Shown here: positions 27,190 to 35,328 of the stretch, piece after piece
Numbering within the stretch: the first letter of the stretch is position 1
Layout of the letters: every line of letters begins with the position of its first letter
Assembly: GCA_003598175.1 (NCBI GenBank)
Contig: QZKN01000085.1
Coordinates: 62,001 to 126,000 of the forward strand
Reading direction: 5' to 3'
Source: Candidatus Omnitrophota bacterium
GTDB taxonomy: Bacteria; Hinthialibacterota; Hinthialibacteria; Hinthialibacterales; Hinthialibacteraceae
DNA: 64,000 nt
The notes under the pieces: model-generated
Seen by the model: the letters and a program-made list of their open reading frames with translations, nothing else
Databases searched by the model: none
What the model was told of the DNA's origin: nothing
Position numbers and translations under genes: made by a program

Positions 27190-28230
27190 ATGGTAAGCAT
27201 GAATCGACAAATAGAACTCGGCGACCAGCCCTGGCGCGTTCTGGTGATGGGCTGTGGTTCGATTGGGAAGCGCCATATTTCCAACCTGTTGTCATTGGGC
27301 ATCCGGCCTCTTGTCGTTTATGATATCCATAAAGAACGAACGCAGGAAATCGAAACCCTCTATTCTCTTCCGACAACGAATACTCTGGATTCCACTTGGG
27401 AACTACAACCGAATGTCGCCTTGATTTGCGCTCCTTCGAGTCTGCACATTCCATTGGCAATCGAAGCGGCGAATCATGGTTGTCATCTATTTATAGAAAA
27501 ACCGTTGGGAGATTCGCTGGCGGGGATCGACGAATTATTGCAGCTGGTTGCCAAAAACCATTTGTTCACATTGGTGGGATGCAATATGCGGTTTCATCCC
27601 GCCTTGCTTTTGATCCAATCGTTGTTGGAAAGCCGAACCATTGGCCGTGTGATTTCCATGCAAGTGGAAGTGGGAAAGTATCTGCCGGACTGGCATCCGC
27701 AGGAAGATTATCGAAAAAATTACAGCGCCCAAAAAAAAATGGGTGGCGGGATTATTCTGGACGCGATCCACGAACTGGACTATATCCGCTGGCTCCTGGG
27801 GGAAGTGAAATCGATTGTTTGTTTTGCGGATCATTTGAGCCATTTGGAAATTGACACGGAAGATACCGCCGCGATTTTATTGCGTTTCGCCAATCAGGAA
27901 ATCGGGGAAGTGCATTTGGATTACGTACAACGGAGTTCCAATCGAAGTTGTCGTGTGATTGGAGACGAAGGGACAATCGTCTGGACATCCGCGTCTGGGA
28001 AAGTGTCCTGGTACACTGCCGCATCCCAACAGTGGCAAGAGCAGGTCCTGGCGCCCGATTGGCGCACCAATCAAATGTATCTCGACGAATTAATCCACTT
28101 TTTTCATTGTTTGAAAGAGCAGAAAAAAACAATGCAGGATGTGGAGGAAGGAAAACGAGTGTTGGAAATCGCTCTGGCGGCCAAGCAATCCGCCATACAG
28201 GATCGTGTGATCCGCTTCAGTGAGGTCTAA
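27190..28230 (+). CDS. Gfo/Idh/MocA oxidoreductase, second copy
   Basis: A 346-residue NAD(P)-dependent oxidoreductase with Rossmann loop MGCGSIGKRH (about 20-29) and EKP at 103-105. It is a paralogue of the gene at 22972: both share the DWHPQEDYRKNY/GMHPYEDYRESH type stretch. This step is not part of the standard five- or six-enzyme pseudaminate route, so it indicates a modified sugar. A second ATG at 27199 is possible. It sits between pseC and the fused transferase with only 11-base and 2-base gaps. Confidence 0.8.
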   Translation: MVSMNRQIELGDQPWRVLVMGCGSIGKRHISNLLSLGIRPLVVYDIHKERTQEIETLYSLPTTNTLDSTWELQPNVALICAPSSLHIPLAIEAANHGCHLFIEKPLGDSLAGIDELLQLVAKNHLFTLVGCNMRFHPALLLIQSLLESRTIGRVISMQVEVGKYLPDWHPQEDYRKNYSAQKKMGGGIILDAIHELDYIRWLLGEVKSIVCFADHLSHLEIDTEDTAAILLRFANQEIGEVHLDYVQRSSNRSCRVIGDEGTIVWTSASGKVSWYTAASQQWQEQVLAPDWRTNQMYLDELIHFFHCLKEQKKTMQDVEEGKRVLEIALAAKQSAIQDRVIRFSEV

Positions 28231-28232
28231 GT

Positions 28233-30296
28233 ATGCCTGACAACAATACGACTGCGATCGTTCAAGCAAGACTGGGTTCCACCCGGCTGCCGGAAAAGGC
28301 GTTGATGGCCATTGTCGGGAAGCCGATGCTTTGGCATATTGTTTCGCGCCTTAAAAGAGCAAAAGAAGTAGATAAGGTGGTGGTGGCGACTTCCGATTGC
28401 TCCGCGGATGCGCGGATTGCCGACTTTTGCCGTGATAATGATATCCCTTGTTTTCGCGGCAGCGAGAACGATGTGCTGGATCGCTTCTATCAAACCGCGA
28501 AGTGGCGCCAATCATCCGTGGTTGTGCGCATTACCGGTGATTGCCCGTTGATCGATCCGGAGGTGGTGGATCGGGTTCTGCATGAATACAAAACCGGTTC
28601 GGCTGATTATGTGACCAATACTCTGATTTATACATTTCCGGAGGGATTGGATGTGGAAGTCTTTTCTTTTTCCGCTCTTGAAACCGCCTGGCGGGAAGCA
28701 AAAACGGAGCGGGAACGGGAGCATGTAACTCCCTATATTCGCTATTCGGGAAGATTCAAGACGAAAAACGTTTTCTCCAATGGCTCCTTTCCTCGGCGCG
28801 ATTATCATTGGTCGGTGGATTATCCTGAGGACCTGCAATTCGTATCAGCGGTGTATGAACGGTTAGCTTCGAATGCATCCCTCTTTTTTTCCACCGAGGC
28901 GGTCATTGAATTGTTGGAATCCAATCCCGAACTCATGGAAATCAACAAAAAAATCATCGTCAATGAAGGCGGATTGCTTTCCTACACAAAGGAAACGCCG
29001 GTTCCTGTTCGGGAACGCTCCCTGGAAAAAAGTAACACGCTCAAGGCAAAGGCGAAAGAAATCATTCCTTCCTGCACACAAACCTTCAGTAAAGGTCCGA
29101 CACAATTCGTACAGGGAGTCGCTCCCGTGTATCTGCAAAAAGGAAAAGGATGCCGGGTGTGGGATGTAGACGGGAATGAATACATCGACTATGCCATGGG
29201 ATTGGCGCCTGTGATTCTGGGTTATGGGTATCCGAGCGTGGTGGAAGCAGTCGCCGCGCAAATAAAAGAAGGTACGACGTTTACTTTACCTCATCCTCTG
29301 GAAATCGAAGTTTCACAGAAACTGGTGGAGTTGATTCCCTGCGCGGAGATGGTGCGATTCGGGAAAAATGGCTCCGACGCGACTTCCGGCGCCATTCGCG
29401 CGGCTAGAGCTTATACCGGCAGAGATAGAATTGCCTGTTGTGGCTATCATGGTTGGCAGGATTGGTATATTGGAACCACCACCCGCAATAAAGGGATTCC
29501 CGAAGCGGTTCGTCAATTAACCTCGCCGTTTTCCTACAATAATCTGGAAAGTCTCGAACGGATTTTTGAACAGTACCCCCAACAAATCGCGGCAGTGATT
29601 ATGGAACCTGTCGGTGTGGAAGAACCGCGGGATCACTTTTTGCAAAAAGTCAAAGAATTGGCCTATCGTGAAGGCGCGGTTCTGATTTTTGATGAGATCG
29701 TAACCGGTTTCCGCATGGCTTTGGGGGGAGCGCAAGAGTATTTCGGCGTGATACCCGACATGGCTTGTTATGGAAAAGCCATGGGAAACGGCTTTCCCAT
29801 TGCCGCCATTGTGGGACGCCGCGACATCATGGAACTGTTCGATGAAATCTTTTTTTCGTTCACGTTTGGAGGGGAAACCGCTTCGCTTGCGGCGGCGTTG
29901 GCGACCATTCAGGAACTGCAAACCAATCAGGTAATACCGCATTTGTGGTGGCAGGGGCAAAAAATCCGGAACGGTTTCAATGTTCTTGCACGGCATTACG
30001 GATTGGAAGCATATATGGAATGCAAAGGATATGCTCCCCGGGTGGCGGTCCAGTTTCATGAACAAGATTCACAACGGCCGATCCTGAAAAGTTTATATCA
30101 GCAGGAATGCCTGAAACGCGGGATTCTATTCACTTCGGGGCATAATCTCTCGTATTCTCATACAGTGGAAGATATCGATTATACCTTGCGTGTATATCGG
30201 ACGGTTATGGAAATTATGGCTCAGGCCATCCGTTCGGGAAATCCGGAGGCATGGTTGGAGGGAGAAATTGTCCAGCCTGTGTTTCGTCGATATTAA
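28233..30296 (+). CDS. Fused cytidylyltransferase (SpsF/PseF-like) and class-III aminotransferase
   Basis: A 687-residue two-domain protein. Residues about 1-245 are a SpsF/PseF-like nucleotidyltransferase: VQARLGSTRLPEKAL (CTP loop, about 9-23) and RITGDCPLIDP. Residues about 266-687 are a glutamate-1-semialdehyde-aminomutase-like aminotransferase, with YAMGLAPVILGYG, DEIVTGFR (about 485-492) and the PLP lysine Lys515 in YGKAMGNG. The linker is about 20 residues. There is no stop or frame break. The GAGG ribosome site lies in the end of the previous gene. The first half is the only PseF candidate of this module. The second half probably aminates a keto-sugar or a nonulosonate precursor; the reaction is unknown. 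Confidence 0.85.
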   Translation: MPDNNTTAIVQARLGSTRLPEKALMAIVGKPMLWHIVSRLKRAKEVDKVVVATSDCSADARIADFCRDNDIPCFRGSENDVLDRFYQTAKWRQSSVVVRITGDCPLIDPEVVDRVLHEYKTGSADYVTNTLIYTFPEGLDVEVFSFSALETAWREAKTEREREHVTPYIRYSGRFKTKNVFSNGSFPRRDYHWSVDYPEDLQFVSAVYERLASNASLFFSTEAVIELLESNPELMEINKKIIVNEGGLLSYTKETPVPVRERSLEKSNTLKAKAKEIIPSCTQTFSKGPTQFVQGVAPVYLQKGKGCRVWDVDGNEYIDYAMGLAPVILGYGYPSVVEAVAAQIKEGTTFTLPHPLEIEVSQKLVELIPCAEMVRFGKNGSDATSGAIRAARAYTGRDRIACCGYHGWQDWYIGTTTRNKGIPEAVRQLTSPFSYNNLESLERIFEQYPQQIAAVIMEPVGVEEPRDHFLQKVKELAYREGAVLIFDEIVTGFRMALGGAQEYFGVIPDMACYGKAMGNGFPIAAIVGRRDIMELFDEIFFSFTFGGETASLAAALATIQELQTNQVIPHLWWQGQKIRNGFNVLARHYGLEAYMECKGYAPRVAVQFHEQDSQRPILKSLYQQECLKRGILFTSGHNLSYSHTVEDIDYTLRVYRTVMEIMAQAIRSGNPEAWLEGEIVQPVFRRY

Positions 30297-30365
30297 TTAA
30301 AATTAGAGAAATTGAACCTATGATGGCTTTCCGCAGATGGATGGTCTTGGGACAGAATGATAACC

Positions 30366-30914
30366 ATGGAAGAACGAACGGGAAATCTATTTATAAAAGG
30401 CGAAAAAATATTCCTTCGGGAAGTGGATTTCACGGATGTCAATGAACAGTATCTCCGATGGATGAACGATCGAGAAATTAACCAATATCTCGAATCACGC
30501 TTTTTCCCTCAGTCCCTGGAAAAACTTGAAGCCTTTGTGAGAAGTATGAAAGAAAGCAAGCAGCATGTTTTTTTGGCCATAATAGATAATCTAGCCAATG
30601 AACATATTGGGAATATCAAATTAGGGCCGATTGATTGGATTCATCGGCGCGCTGAAATTGGCTTTCTGATTGGCAACAAATCGTATTGGGGTAAGGGGTA
30701 CGCAACGGAAGCGATTCGGCTTGTCGTGCAATATGCCTTTGATACGTTGAATGTACACAAAGTCACGGCGGGATGCTACAGCACGAACGTTGGCTCCGTT
30801 AAAGCGATGGAGAAGGTGGGATTCATGCAAGAAGGGGTATTGAAGGAACATTGTTTTTGCAATGGACGATATGTCGATATAATTCGCTTCGGAATCATAA
30901 AATCCGAACCGTGA
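30366..30914 (+). CDS. pseH: GNAT N-acetyltransferase (PseH type)
   Basis: A 182-residue GNAT protein (acetyl-CoA site in KSYWGKGYATEAIRLVVQYA, about 100-119). It fits PseH, which acetylates the 4-amino group made by PseC: FLREVDFTDVN at the start and FLIGNKSYWGKGYATEA are typical of the sugar-modifying subgroup. An in-frame ATG nine bases upstream (30357) is an alternative start. Its 3' end is the left border of the duplicated segment that carries the toxin-antitoxin genes. Confidence 0.78.
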   Translation: MEERTGNLFIKGEKIFLREVDFTDVNEQYLRWMNDREINQYLESRFFPQSLEKLEAFVRSMKESKQHVFLAIIDNLANEHIGNIKLGPIDWIHRRAEIGFLIGNKSYWGKGYATEAIRLVVQYAFDTLNVHKVTAGCYSTNVGSVKAMEKVGFMQEGVLKEHCFCNGRYVDIIRFGIIKSEP

Positions 30915-30929
30915 AAAGGATTCCCTGCC

Positions 30930-31214
30930 ATGTGATTATCCGAAGACGAAAGACAATGGATTAAACAATCCGTTAGTCGCTTGGATTCTCAGGCGCAAAT
31001 CTGGTTGTTCGGCTCTCGCGTTTCGGATCGAGAAAAAGGAGGCGATATTGATTTGCTGATCCTTTTGGATCGGTTGACTTTCGCGGACAAACTGGAAATC
31101 AAGCGGTTTCTTTTCGAACGGATGGATGAGCAGAAAATCGATATTGTGATTTCTTCTCCGGACCAGCAGGTACCGTTCGTGAACATAGCGCTGGAGAATA
31201 GTGTGAGGTTGTAA
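30930..31214 (+). pseudogene. MNT nucleotidyltransferase antitoxin, nonsense copy
   Basis: By my base-by-base comparison this is 266/285 identical, without indels, to the intact MNT gene at 31901. Its second codon is TGA where the intact copy has CGA, so the ATG at 30930 gives no protein. A 77-residue product could still start at a TTG at 30981. That product would keep the nucleotidyltransferase motif GS-x9-DID but lose the first 17 residues. The partner HEPN gene is absent behind this copy; hicB and hicA stand there instead. Confidence 0.8.
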
Positions 31215-31224
31215 TTGAGACGAA

Positions 31225-31506
31225 ATGAAAACTATAAAAATTACGATTGAATTTTGGAAAGAAGGCGATCTCGTTCTTGCTCGCTGTCCCGAATTGGATA
31301 TGGTGGGTCAGGGTGATTCTTTGGAGCAAGCCAAACGAAATCTTCTGGAAGTTGTTGAAATCCAGTTTGAGGAGATGAAAGAGCTGGGTACACTGGAAGA
31401 ATTTTTACTCGAAGCGGGTTATACATCGAAAGACGAAATTATGGAATCAGAAAAAGAGATTATCGGTTTCGATAAATCATTTGTATGCCTTGAGAATGTG
31501 GCATGA
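31225..31506 (+). CDS. hicB: HicB-type antitoxin
   Basis: A 93-residue protein with the partial RNase-H-like HicB fold: IKITIEFWKEGDLVLARCPE (residues 3-22) and GQGDSLEQAKRNLLEVVE. It neutralises HicA and usually represses its own operon. A C-terminal DNA-binding part is not obvious. Its stop overlaps the hicA start by 4 bases. The antitoxin-first order is the HicBA arrangement. It lies in the first copy of the duplicated segment, between the nonsense MNT gene and the pseG fragment. Confidence 0.85.
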   Translation: MKTIKITIEFWKEGDLVLARCPELDMVGQGDSLEQAKRNLLEVVEIQFEEMKELGTLEEFLLEAGYTSKDEIMESEKEIIGFDKSFVCLENVA

Positions 31507-31733
31507 GGCGGATCATTCCTACCGATTGGCAAACACAGGCTCGAATCTTCGAAAAATATGGTTGTACGTTTAGACGCCAAAAAGGTGACCATTTGATCTA
31601 CCATCATCCAAGAGCCAAAAGAGCTGTAGTCATTCCAAGGTATAAAGAAGTGAGTATATCCATCATAAAAAGCAACATGAAGACAGTAGGGATGACTGTC
31701 GATGAATACTTCCACTTGCTAACCATAGAATAA
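31503..31733 (+). CDS. hicA: HicA mRNA-interferase toxin
   Basis: A 76-residue double-stranded-RNA-binding-fold RNase toxin. The catalytic histidine is His30 in RRQKGDHLIYHHP, followed by AVVIPRYKEVS and a C-terminal helix. It cuts mRNA independently of the ribosome when HicB is lost. Its size is normal, so it appears intact and functional. It is coupled to hicB by an ATGA overlap. Confidence 0.87.
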   Translation: MRRIIPTDWQTQARIFEKYGCTFRRQKGDHLIYHHPRAKRAVVIPRYKEVSISIIKSNMKTVGMTVDEYFHLLTIE

Positions 31734-31751
31734 AGTGAATCGAATATTCCG

Positions 31752-31871
31752 ATGCAGTTATTGATTCGTGCGGATGCGAGTTCCCCAATCGGATCGGGTC
31801 ATGTCATGCGCTGTCTGGCGCTGGCTCAAGCATGGATGAACGAAGGAGGCCAGGTCACTTTTTTATCATGA
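31752..31871 (+). pseudogene. Duplicated 5' fragment of pseG
   Basis: A 39-codon open frame translating to a near copy of the start of PseG: SGHVMRCLALAQAW versus TGHVMRCLALAQAW in the full gene at 32697. I count 28 identities in 37 aligned residues. It ends at a TGA that belongs to sequence resembling the 3' end of pseH, which marks the duplication joint. It lacks all but the first loop of the enzyme and cannot be functional. Confidence 0.85.
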
Positions 31872-31900
31872 AATTTGAATCATGAAAAGGATTCCCTGCC

Positions 31901-32185
31901 ATGCGACTATCCGAAGACGAAAGACAATGGATTAAACAGTCCGTTTGTCGATTGGATCCTCAGGCGCAAATCTGGTTGTTCGGCTCTCGCGTTTCGGATC
32001 GGGAAAAAGGAGGCGATATTGATTTGCTGATCCTTTCGGATCGGTTGACTTTCGCGGACAAACTAGAAATCAAGCGGTTTCTTTTCGAACGGATGGATGA
32101 GCAGAAAATCGATATTGTGATTTCTTCTCCGGACAAGCAGGATCCGTTCATGAACCTAGCGCTGGAAAACAGTGTGAGATTATGA
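31901..32185 (+). CDS. mntA: MNT-domain nucleotidyltransferase antitoxin
   Basis: A 94-residue minimal nucleotidyltransferase. The active-site motif is Gly28-Ser29 followed by Asp39 and Asp41 (GSRVSDREKGGDIDL). In MNT-HEPN pairs this protein inactivates the HEPN RNase by AMPylating a tyrosine. Its stop overlaps the start of the HEPN gene (ATGATT). It is the intact member of the duplicated pair; the nonsense copy is 971 bases upstream. Confidence 0.87.
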   Translation: MRLSEDERQWIKQSVCRLDPQAQIWLFGSRVSDREKGGDIDLLILSDRLTFADKLEIKRFLFERMDEQKIDIVISSPDKQDPFMNLALENSVRL

Positions 32186-32652
32186 TTGATCCAAACCGAC
32201 TTCTTTATCTCCAGGAACAACTCGAACGGTTGGAGACGGCAGGGAAAATTTTTGCCTATTCCTGGGAGTGTTGCCAAAAGATTGAAGAAAAAAAAGACTA
32301 TTCACATCGTGAATTGGATCAAATTGATGCGTTTACCAGCCGATTTGCACGGTTAAGCGATCTTGTGATTCAAAAGTTGTTTCGACTGATCAATCAGATC
32401 GATTTGGAGGAGGAAGGTTCGATTCGAGATCGTATCAACCTGGCAGAAAAAAAGGGATTGATTCAAACGGCGGATTGTTTTATTCAAATCAGGATTTTAC
32501 GAAACGAAATTGCACATGAATATCTACCCGATGCCATGATTCAGATTTTTAAAAAATGTAAGGAATACGCTCCGTATCTGCTGGACAGTATCCGGAGGAT
32601 CAATGAATATTGTCAGAAGTATACGTTCAACCACAATAGTAATTCGGATTGA
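32182..32652 (+). CDS. hepT: HEPN-domain RNase toxin
   Basis: A 156-residue all-helical HEPN protein. The RNase motif R-x4-H is present as Arg107-His112 in RNEIAHEY, the variant with a nearby tyrosine (Tyr115) that MNT partners AMPylate. It pairs with the overlapping MNT gene. The gene lies 44 bases before pseG and in the same orientation, so it is embedded in a biosynthetic operon. Confidence 0.87.
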   Translation: MIDPNRLLYLQEQLERLETAGKIFAYSWECCQKIEEKKDYSHRELDQIDAFTSRFARLSDLVIQKLFRLINQIDLEEEGSIRDRINLAEKKGLIQTADCFIQIRILRNEIAHEYLPDAMIQIFKKCKEYAPYLLDSIRRINEYCQKYTFNHNSNSD

Positions 32653-32696
32653 ATAGGATTCATTCCGAGCTAGTATTTCCATAAAAAAGTAAATTG

Positions 32697-34202
32697 ATGC
32701 GCAAGATATTATTAGTCCGCACTGATGCGTCTACGCAGATTGGAACCGGTCATGTCATGCGTTGCCTGGCGTTGGCTCAAGCCTGGCTGGATGAGGGAGG
32801 CCGGGTCGTTTTCTTGTCGTCGAATTTCCCCGCCGGATTATTGCCGCATTTGCAGGAAGATGGGATTCGGTTATGTGATTTATCGGCTGTACCTGGTTCA
32901 CCGCAAGATGCGGTTGAGTGCGCAAAGTTCGCTCAGGAAATCGGTGCGAGCTGGATCATTGTGGACGGTTATCATTTCAATGCCGACTATCAAAAAGTCA
33001 TCAAGGATCAGAATCTCCGTCTCCTGTTCCTCGATGATTATGGTCATGCGGATCATTATCATGCGGACATGGTGTTGAATCAAAATTGTTGCGCATCCGA
33101 AGAGTTCTATCCTCATAAAGAATCTCATACGCAATTATTATTAGGTCCAAAATACGTTTTGCTGCGACGTGAATTCTTACGATGGAGAGAGTGGCGCCGC
33201 ACGATTTCCGAAAAGGCCGCGCGTATTCTGGTTACGTTCGGCGGCAGTGATACGCAGAATGTAACAATGAAAGTCATCCAGGTTTTGGAGCGAGTAAAAC
33301 ACTCTGATCTTCAAGTCGAAATTGTTGTAGGGGCAGGCAATAGATGCCGGGATTCCATTCAGGAATATGTTGTAAATGCAAAACAGAATTACGAATTATT
33401 ATGTTCTATCGATACTATGGCCGAAGTGATGGCCTGGGCGGATATGGCTATATCCGCGGCCGGCGGTACGTGTTGGGAATTGGCCTTTCTGGGAGTGCCG
33501 TCTCTGCTGCTCCTTACGGCGGAAAATCAAAACGGGAATGCCCAATACATGGAAGAATCTCATGCCGCGAAAATAATCGGACGTGCAGCCGATTTGGAAC
33601 TTCATGATCTGGCGCAAGCAATCGAATCGTTCGTGCAGAATGAGGAAGTGCGGAAAATCATGTCGGAAAAGGGACGTCAATTGGTTGATGGATTTGGCGC
33701 GTCTCGGGTTTCCGCTGCGTTAATGAAGGAAGGATTATTTCTGCGTCCAGCGATGCCAACGGATTGCTGTATTCTTTGGGAATGGGCGAATGATCCGGTA
33801 ACGCGAGCCATGGCTATAAACAAGAATCCCATCCCATTGGCTGACCATGTTCGCTGGTTCGAACAAAAAATGAAAAACGCACAAAGCGTCATTCTCATTC
33901 TTGAGCACGACGCTGTACCGGCGGGACAAATTCGATTCGATATCGGTGAAGATCAAACCACTGAAATCGATATTGCCGTTGCTCCCTCTCACCGCGGGCG
34001 CTCTCTGGGAACCTGGCTTTTGCGGGAAGGAATTCGTTATTTTTTATCGTTCAATCAGTCGGTAAAAACAATTCTGGGACGCATTCGGGAAGAGAATCAA
34101 TCTTCGCAACGCATTTTTGAAAAGAGCGGATTTATGTGGGAAAAAAGTGAGTTCATCGAAGACGGCGTTCTTCGATACTATAATTATAACGTCAACCAAT
34201 GA
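32697..34202 (+). CDS. pseG: PseG UDP-sugar hydrolase fused to GNAT acetyltransferase
   Basis: A 501-residue fusion. Residues about 1-335 are PseG, a GT-B-fold enzyme that removes UDP from the diacetamido-trideoxy sugar. The loop GTGHVMRC carries the expected catalytic His19, with VTFGGSDTQN and ISAAGGTCWELAFLGVP further on. Residues about 345-495 are a GNAT domain (AVAPSHRGRSLGTWLLREGI for acetyl-CoA). Single-domain PseG is the usual form. With PseH separately present at 30366, the fused GNAT may add a second, different acyl group. A TTG three bases upstream is less likely than the ATG used. Confidence 0.9.
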   Translation: MRKILLVRTDASTQIGTGHVMRCLALAQAWLDEGGRVVFLSSNFPAGLLPHLQEDGIRLCDLSAVPGSPQDAVECAKFAQEIGASWIIVDGYHFNADYQKVIKDQNLRLLFLDDYGHADHYHADMVLNQNCCASEEFYPHKESHTQLLLGPKYVLLRREFLRWREWRRTISEKAARILVTFGGSDTQNVTMKVIQVLERVKHSDLQVEIVVGAGNRCRDSIQEYVVNAKQNYELLCSIDTMAEVMAWADMAISAAGGTCWELAFLGVPSLLLLTAENQNGNAQYMEESHAAKIIGRAADLELHDLAQAIESFVQNEEVRKIMSEKGRQLVDGFGASRVSAALMKEGLFLRPAMPTDCCILWEWANDPVTRAMAINKNPIPLADHVRWFEQKMKNAQSVILILEHDAVPAGQIRFDIGEDQTTEIDIAVAPSHRGRSLGTWLLREGIRYFLSFNQSVKTILGRIREENQSSQRIFEKSGFMWEKSEFIEDGVLRYYNYNVNQ

Positions 34203-35239
34203 GCCATCCTAAACACACCATTACAATCGATCATCGTATCATTGGCGACGGGCACCCCTGTTTGATTATCGCGGAAATCGGAATCAATCATGACGGCTGT
34301 CTGACCCGTGCTCATGAGATGATCGAGGCCGCCAAACAGTCCGGCGCAGACGCCGTCAAATTTCAAACGGTGGATCCGGATGCCAGTTATGTTCCGGAGA
34401 GTCCATCCTACCAAGCATTCTCCGGCAAGGGATTTACCGAAAGTCAATATCGCGAATTGATTGCCCATTGCCGGGAATTGAATATGATCTTTTTTACAAC
34501 GCCCGGAGATTTTCCCTCCCTGCGACTGTGTCAACACTTGCAGCTACCCGCGCTAAAAATCAGTTCGGGGCTGTTCACCAATCTTCCGTTGATCCTGGAA
34601 GCCACTCGGCTGGGAATCCCTCTCATCATTTCCACGGGAATGAGCTACCTCTGGGAAATCTCTCGTCTGGTAACAACGCTGGAAAGTCAACATTTTTTTG
34701 AATTCGCTCTTTTGCATTGCGTGAGTACGTATCCGGTTGCCGAAGAGAAACTTAACTTACGGGCAATCGAATATCTGAAAACCATTTTTCCCTATCCTAT
34801 CGGGTATTCCAATCATTGTCTTCATCCTCTCGCATGCAGCAATGCGGTTGCGGCCGGCGCCTGTATACTCGAACAACACTTCACGTTGGATCGCTCCTTG
34901 CCCAATGCGGATCATTCCATTTCCATGGAACCGGATGCATTTGCCGTTATGGTCGAGAATGTGCGCAGCACCGAAAAAATGTTGGGACGGGCCGACAAAC
35001 GACCGACCGATGAGGAGTTGCAAGCCAAAGATAACGTACGGCGATATTTGGTCGCAAATTGTGACATTACCAAAGGCCAACCGTTCAATTCCGTTAATGT
35101 TGGAATCAAGCGCCTGGTGCAACAAACAGGATTAACTCCGGAATTCCACGAATTTGTTCTGGGAAAACGAGCCGGCCGGGATATGAACAAAAATGAGCCG
35201 ATTCGATTGTATGATCTATTGGAACCGGAGTGGCATTGA
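34199..35239 (+). CDS. pseI: Pseudaminic acid synthase
   Basis: A 346-residue NeuB-family enzyme that condenses PEP with the free diacetamido sugar. IIAEIGINHDGCLTRAHEMI (about 23-42), DAVKFQTVDP, STGMSYLWEI and HCVSTYPVAEEKLNLRAI are family signatures. A C-terminal SAF/antifreeze-like domain is present from about 285 (RRYLVANCDITKGQPF). ATGA overlap couples it to pseG. This completes the second nonulosonate module. Confidence 0.88.
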   Translation: MSHPKHTITIDHRIIGDGHPCLIIAEIGINHDGCLTRAHEMIEAAKQSGADAVKFQTVDPDASYVPESPSYQAFSGKGFTESQYRELIAHCRELNMIFFTTPGDFPSLRLCQHLQLPALKISSGLFTNLPLILEATRLGIPLIISTGMSYLWEISRLVTTLESQHFFEFALLHCVSTYPVAEEKLNLRAIEYLKTIFPYPIGYSNHCLHPLACSNAVAAGACILEQHFTLDRSLPNADHSISMEPDAFAVMVENVRSTEKMLGRADKRPTDEELQAKDNVRRYLVANCDITKGQPFNSVNVGIKRLVQQTGLTPEFHEFVLGKRAGRDMNKNEPIRLYDLLEPEWH

Positions 35240-35328
35240 TGGCTTTTTTCCGTGGTGGAATGACAACCGTTATTTTTCCCTTGGCGGATCATCTGCCAAA
35301 GTAGATAATCACGATTTCTGATGCGAGT

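Noticed and set aside
35270..35300. Inverted repeat TTGGC...GCCAA after pseI as a terminator
   Set aside because: Short stem with no T-run on the coding strand; probably not a transcription end.
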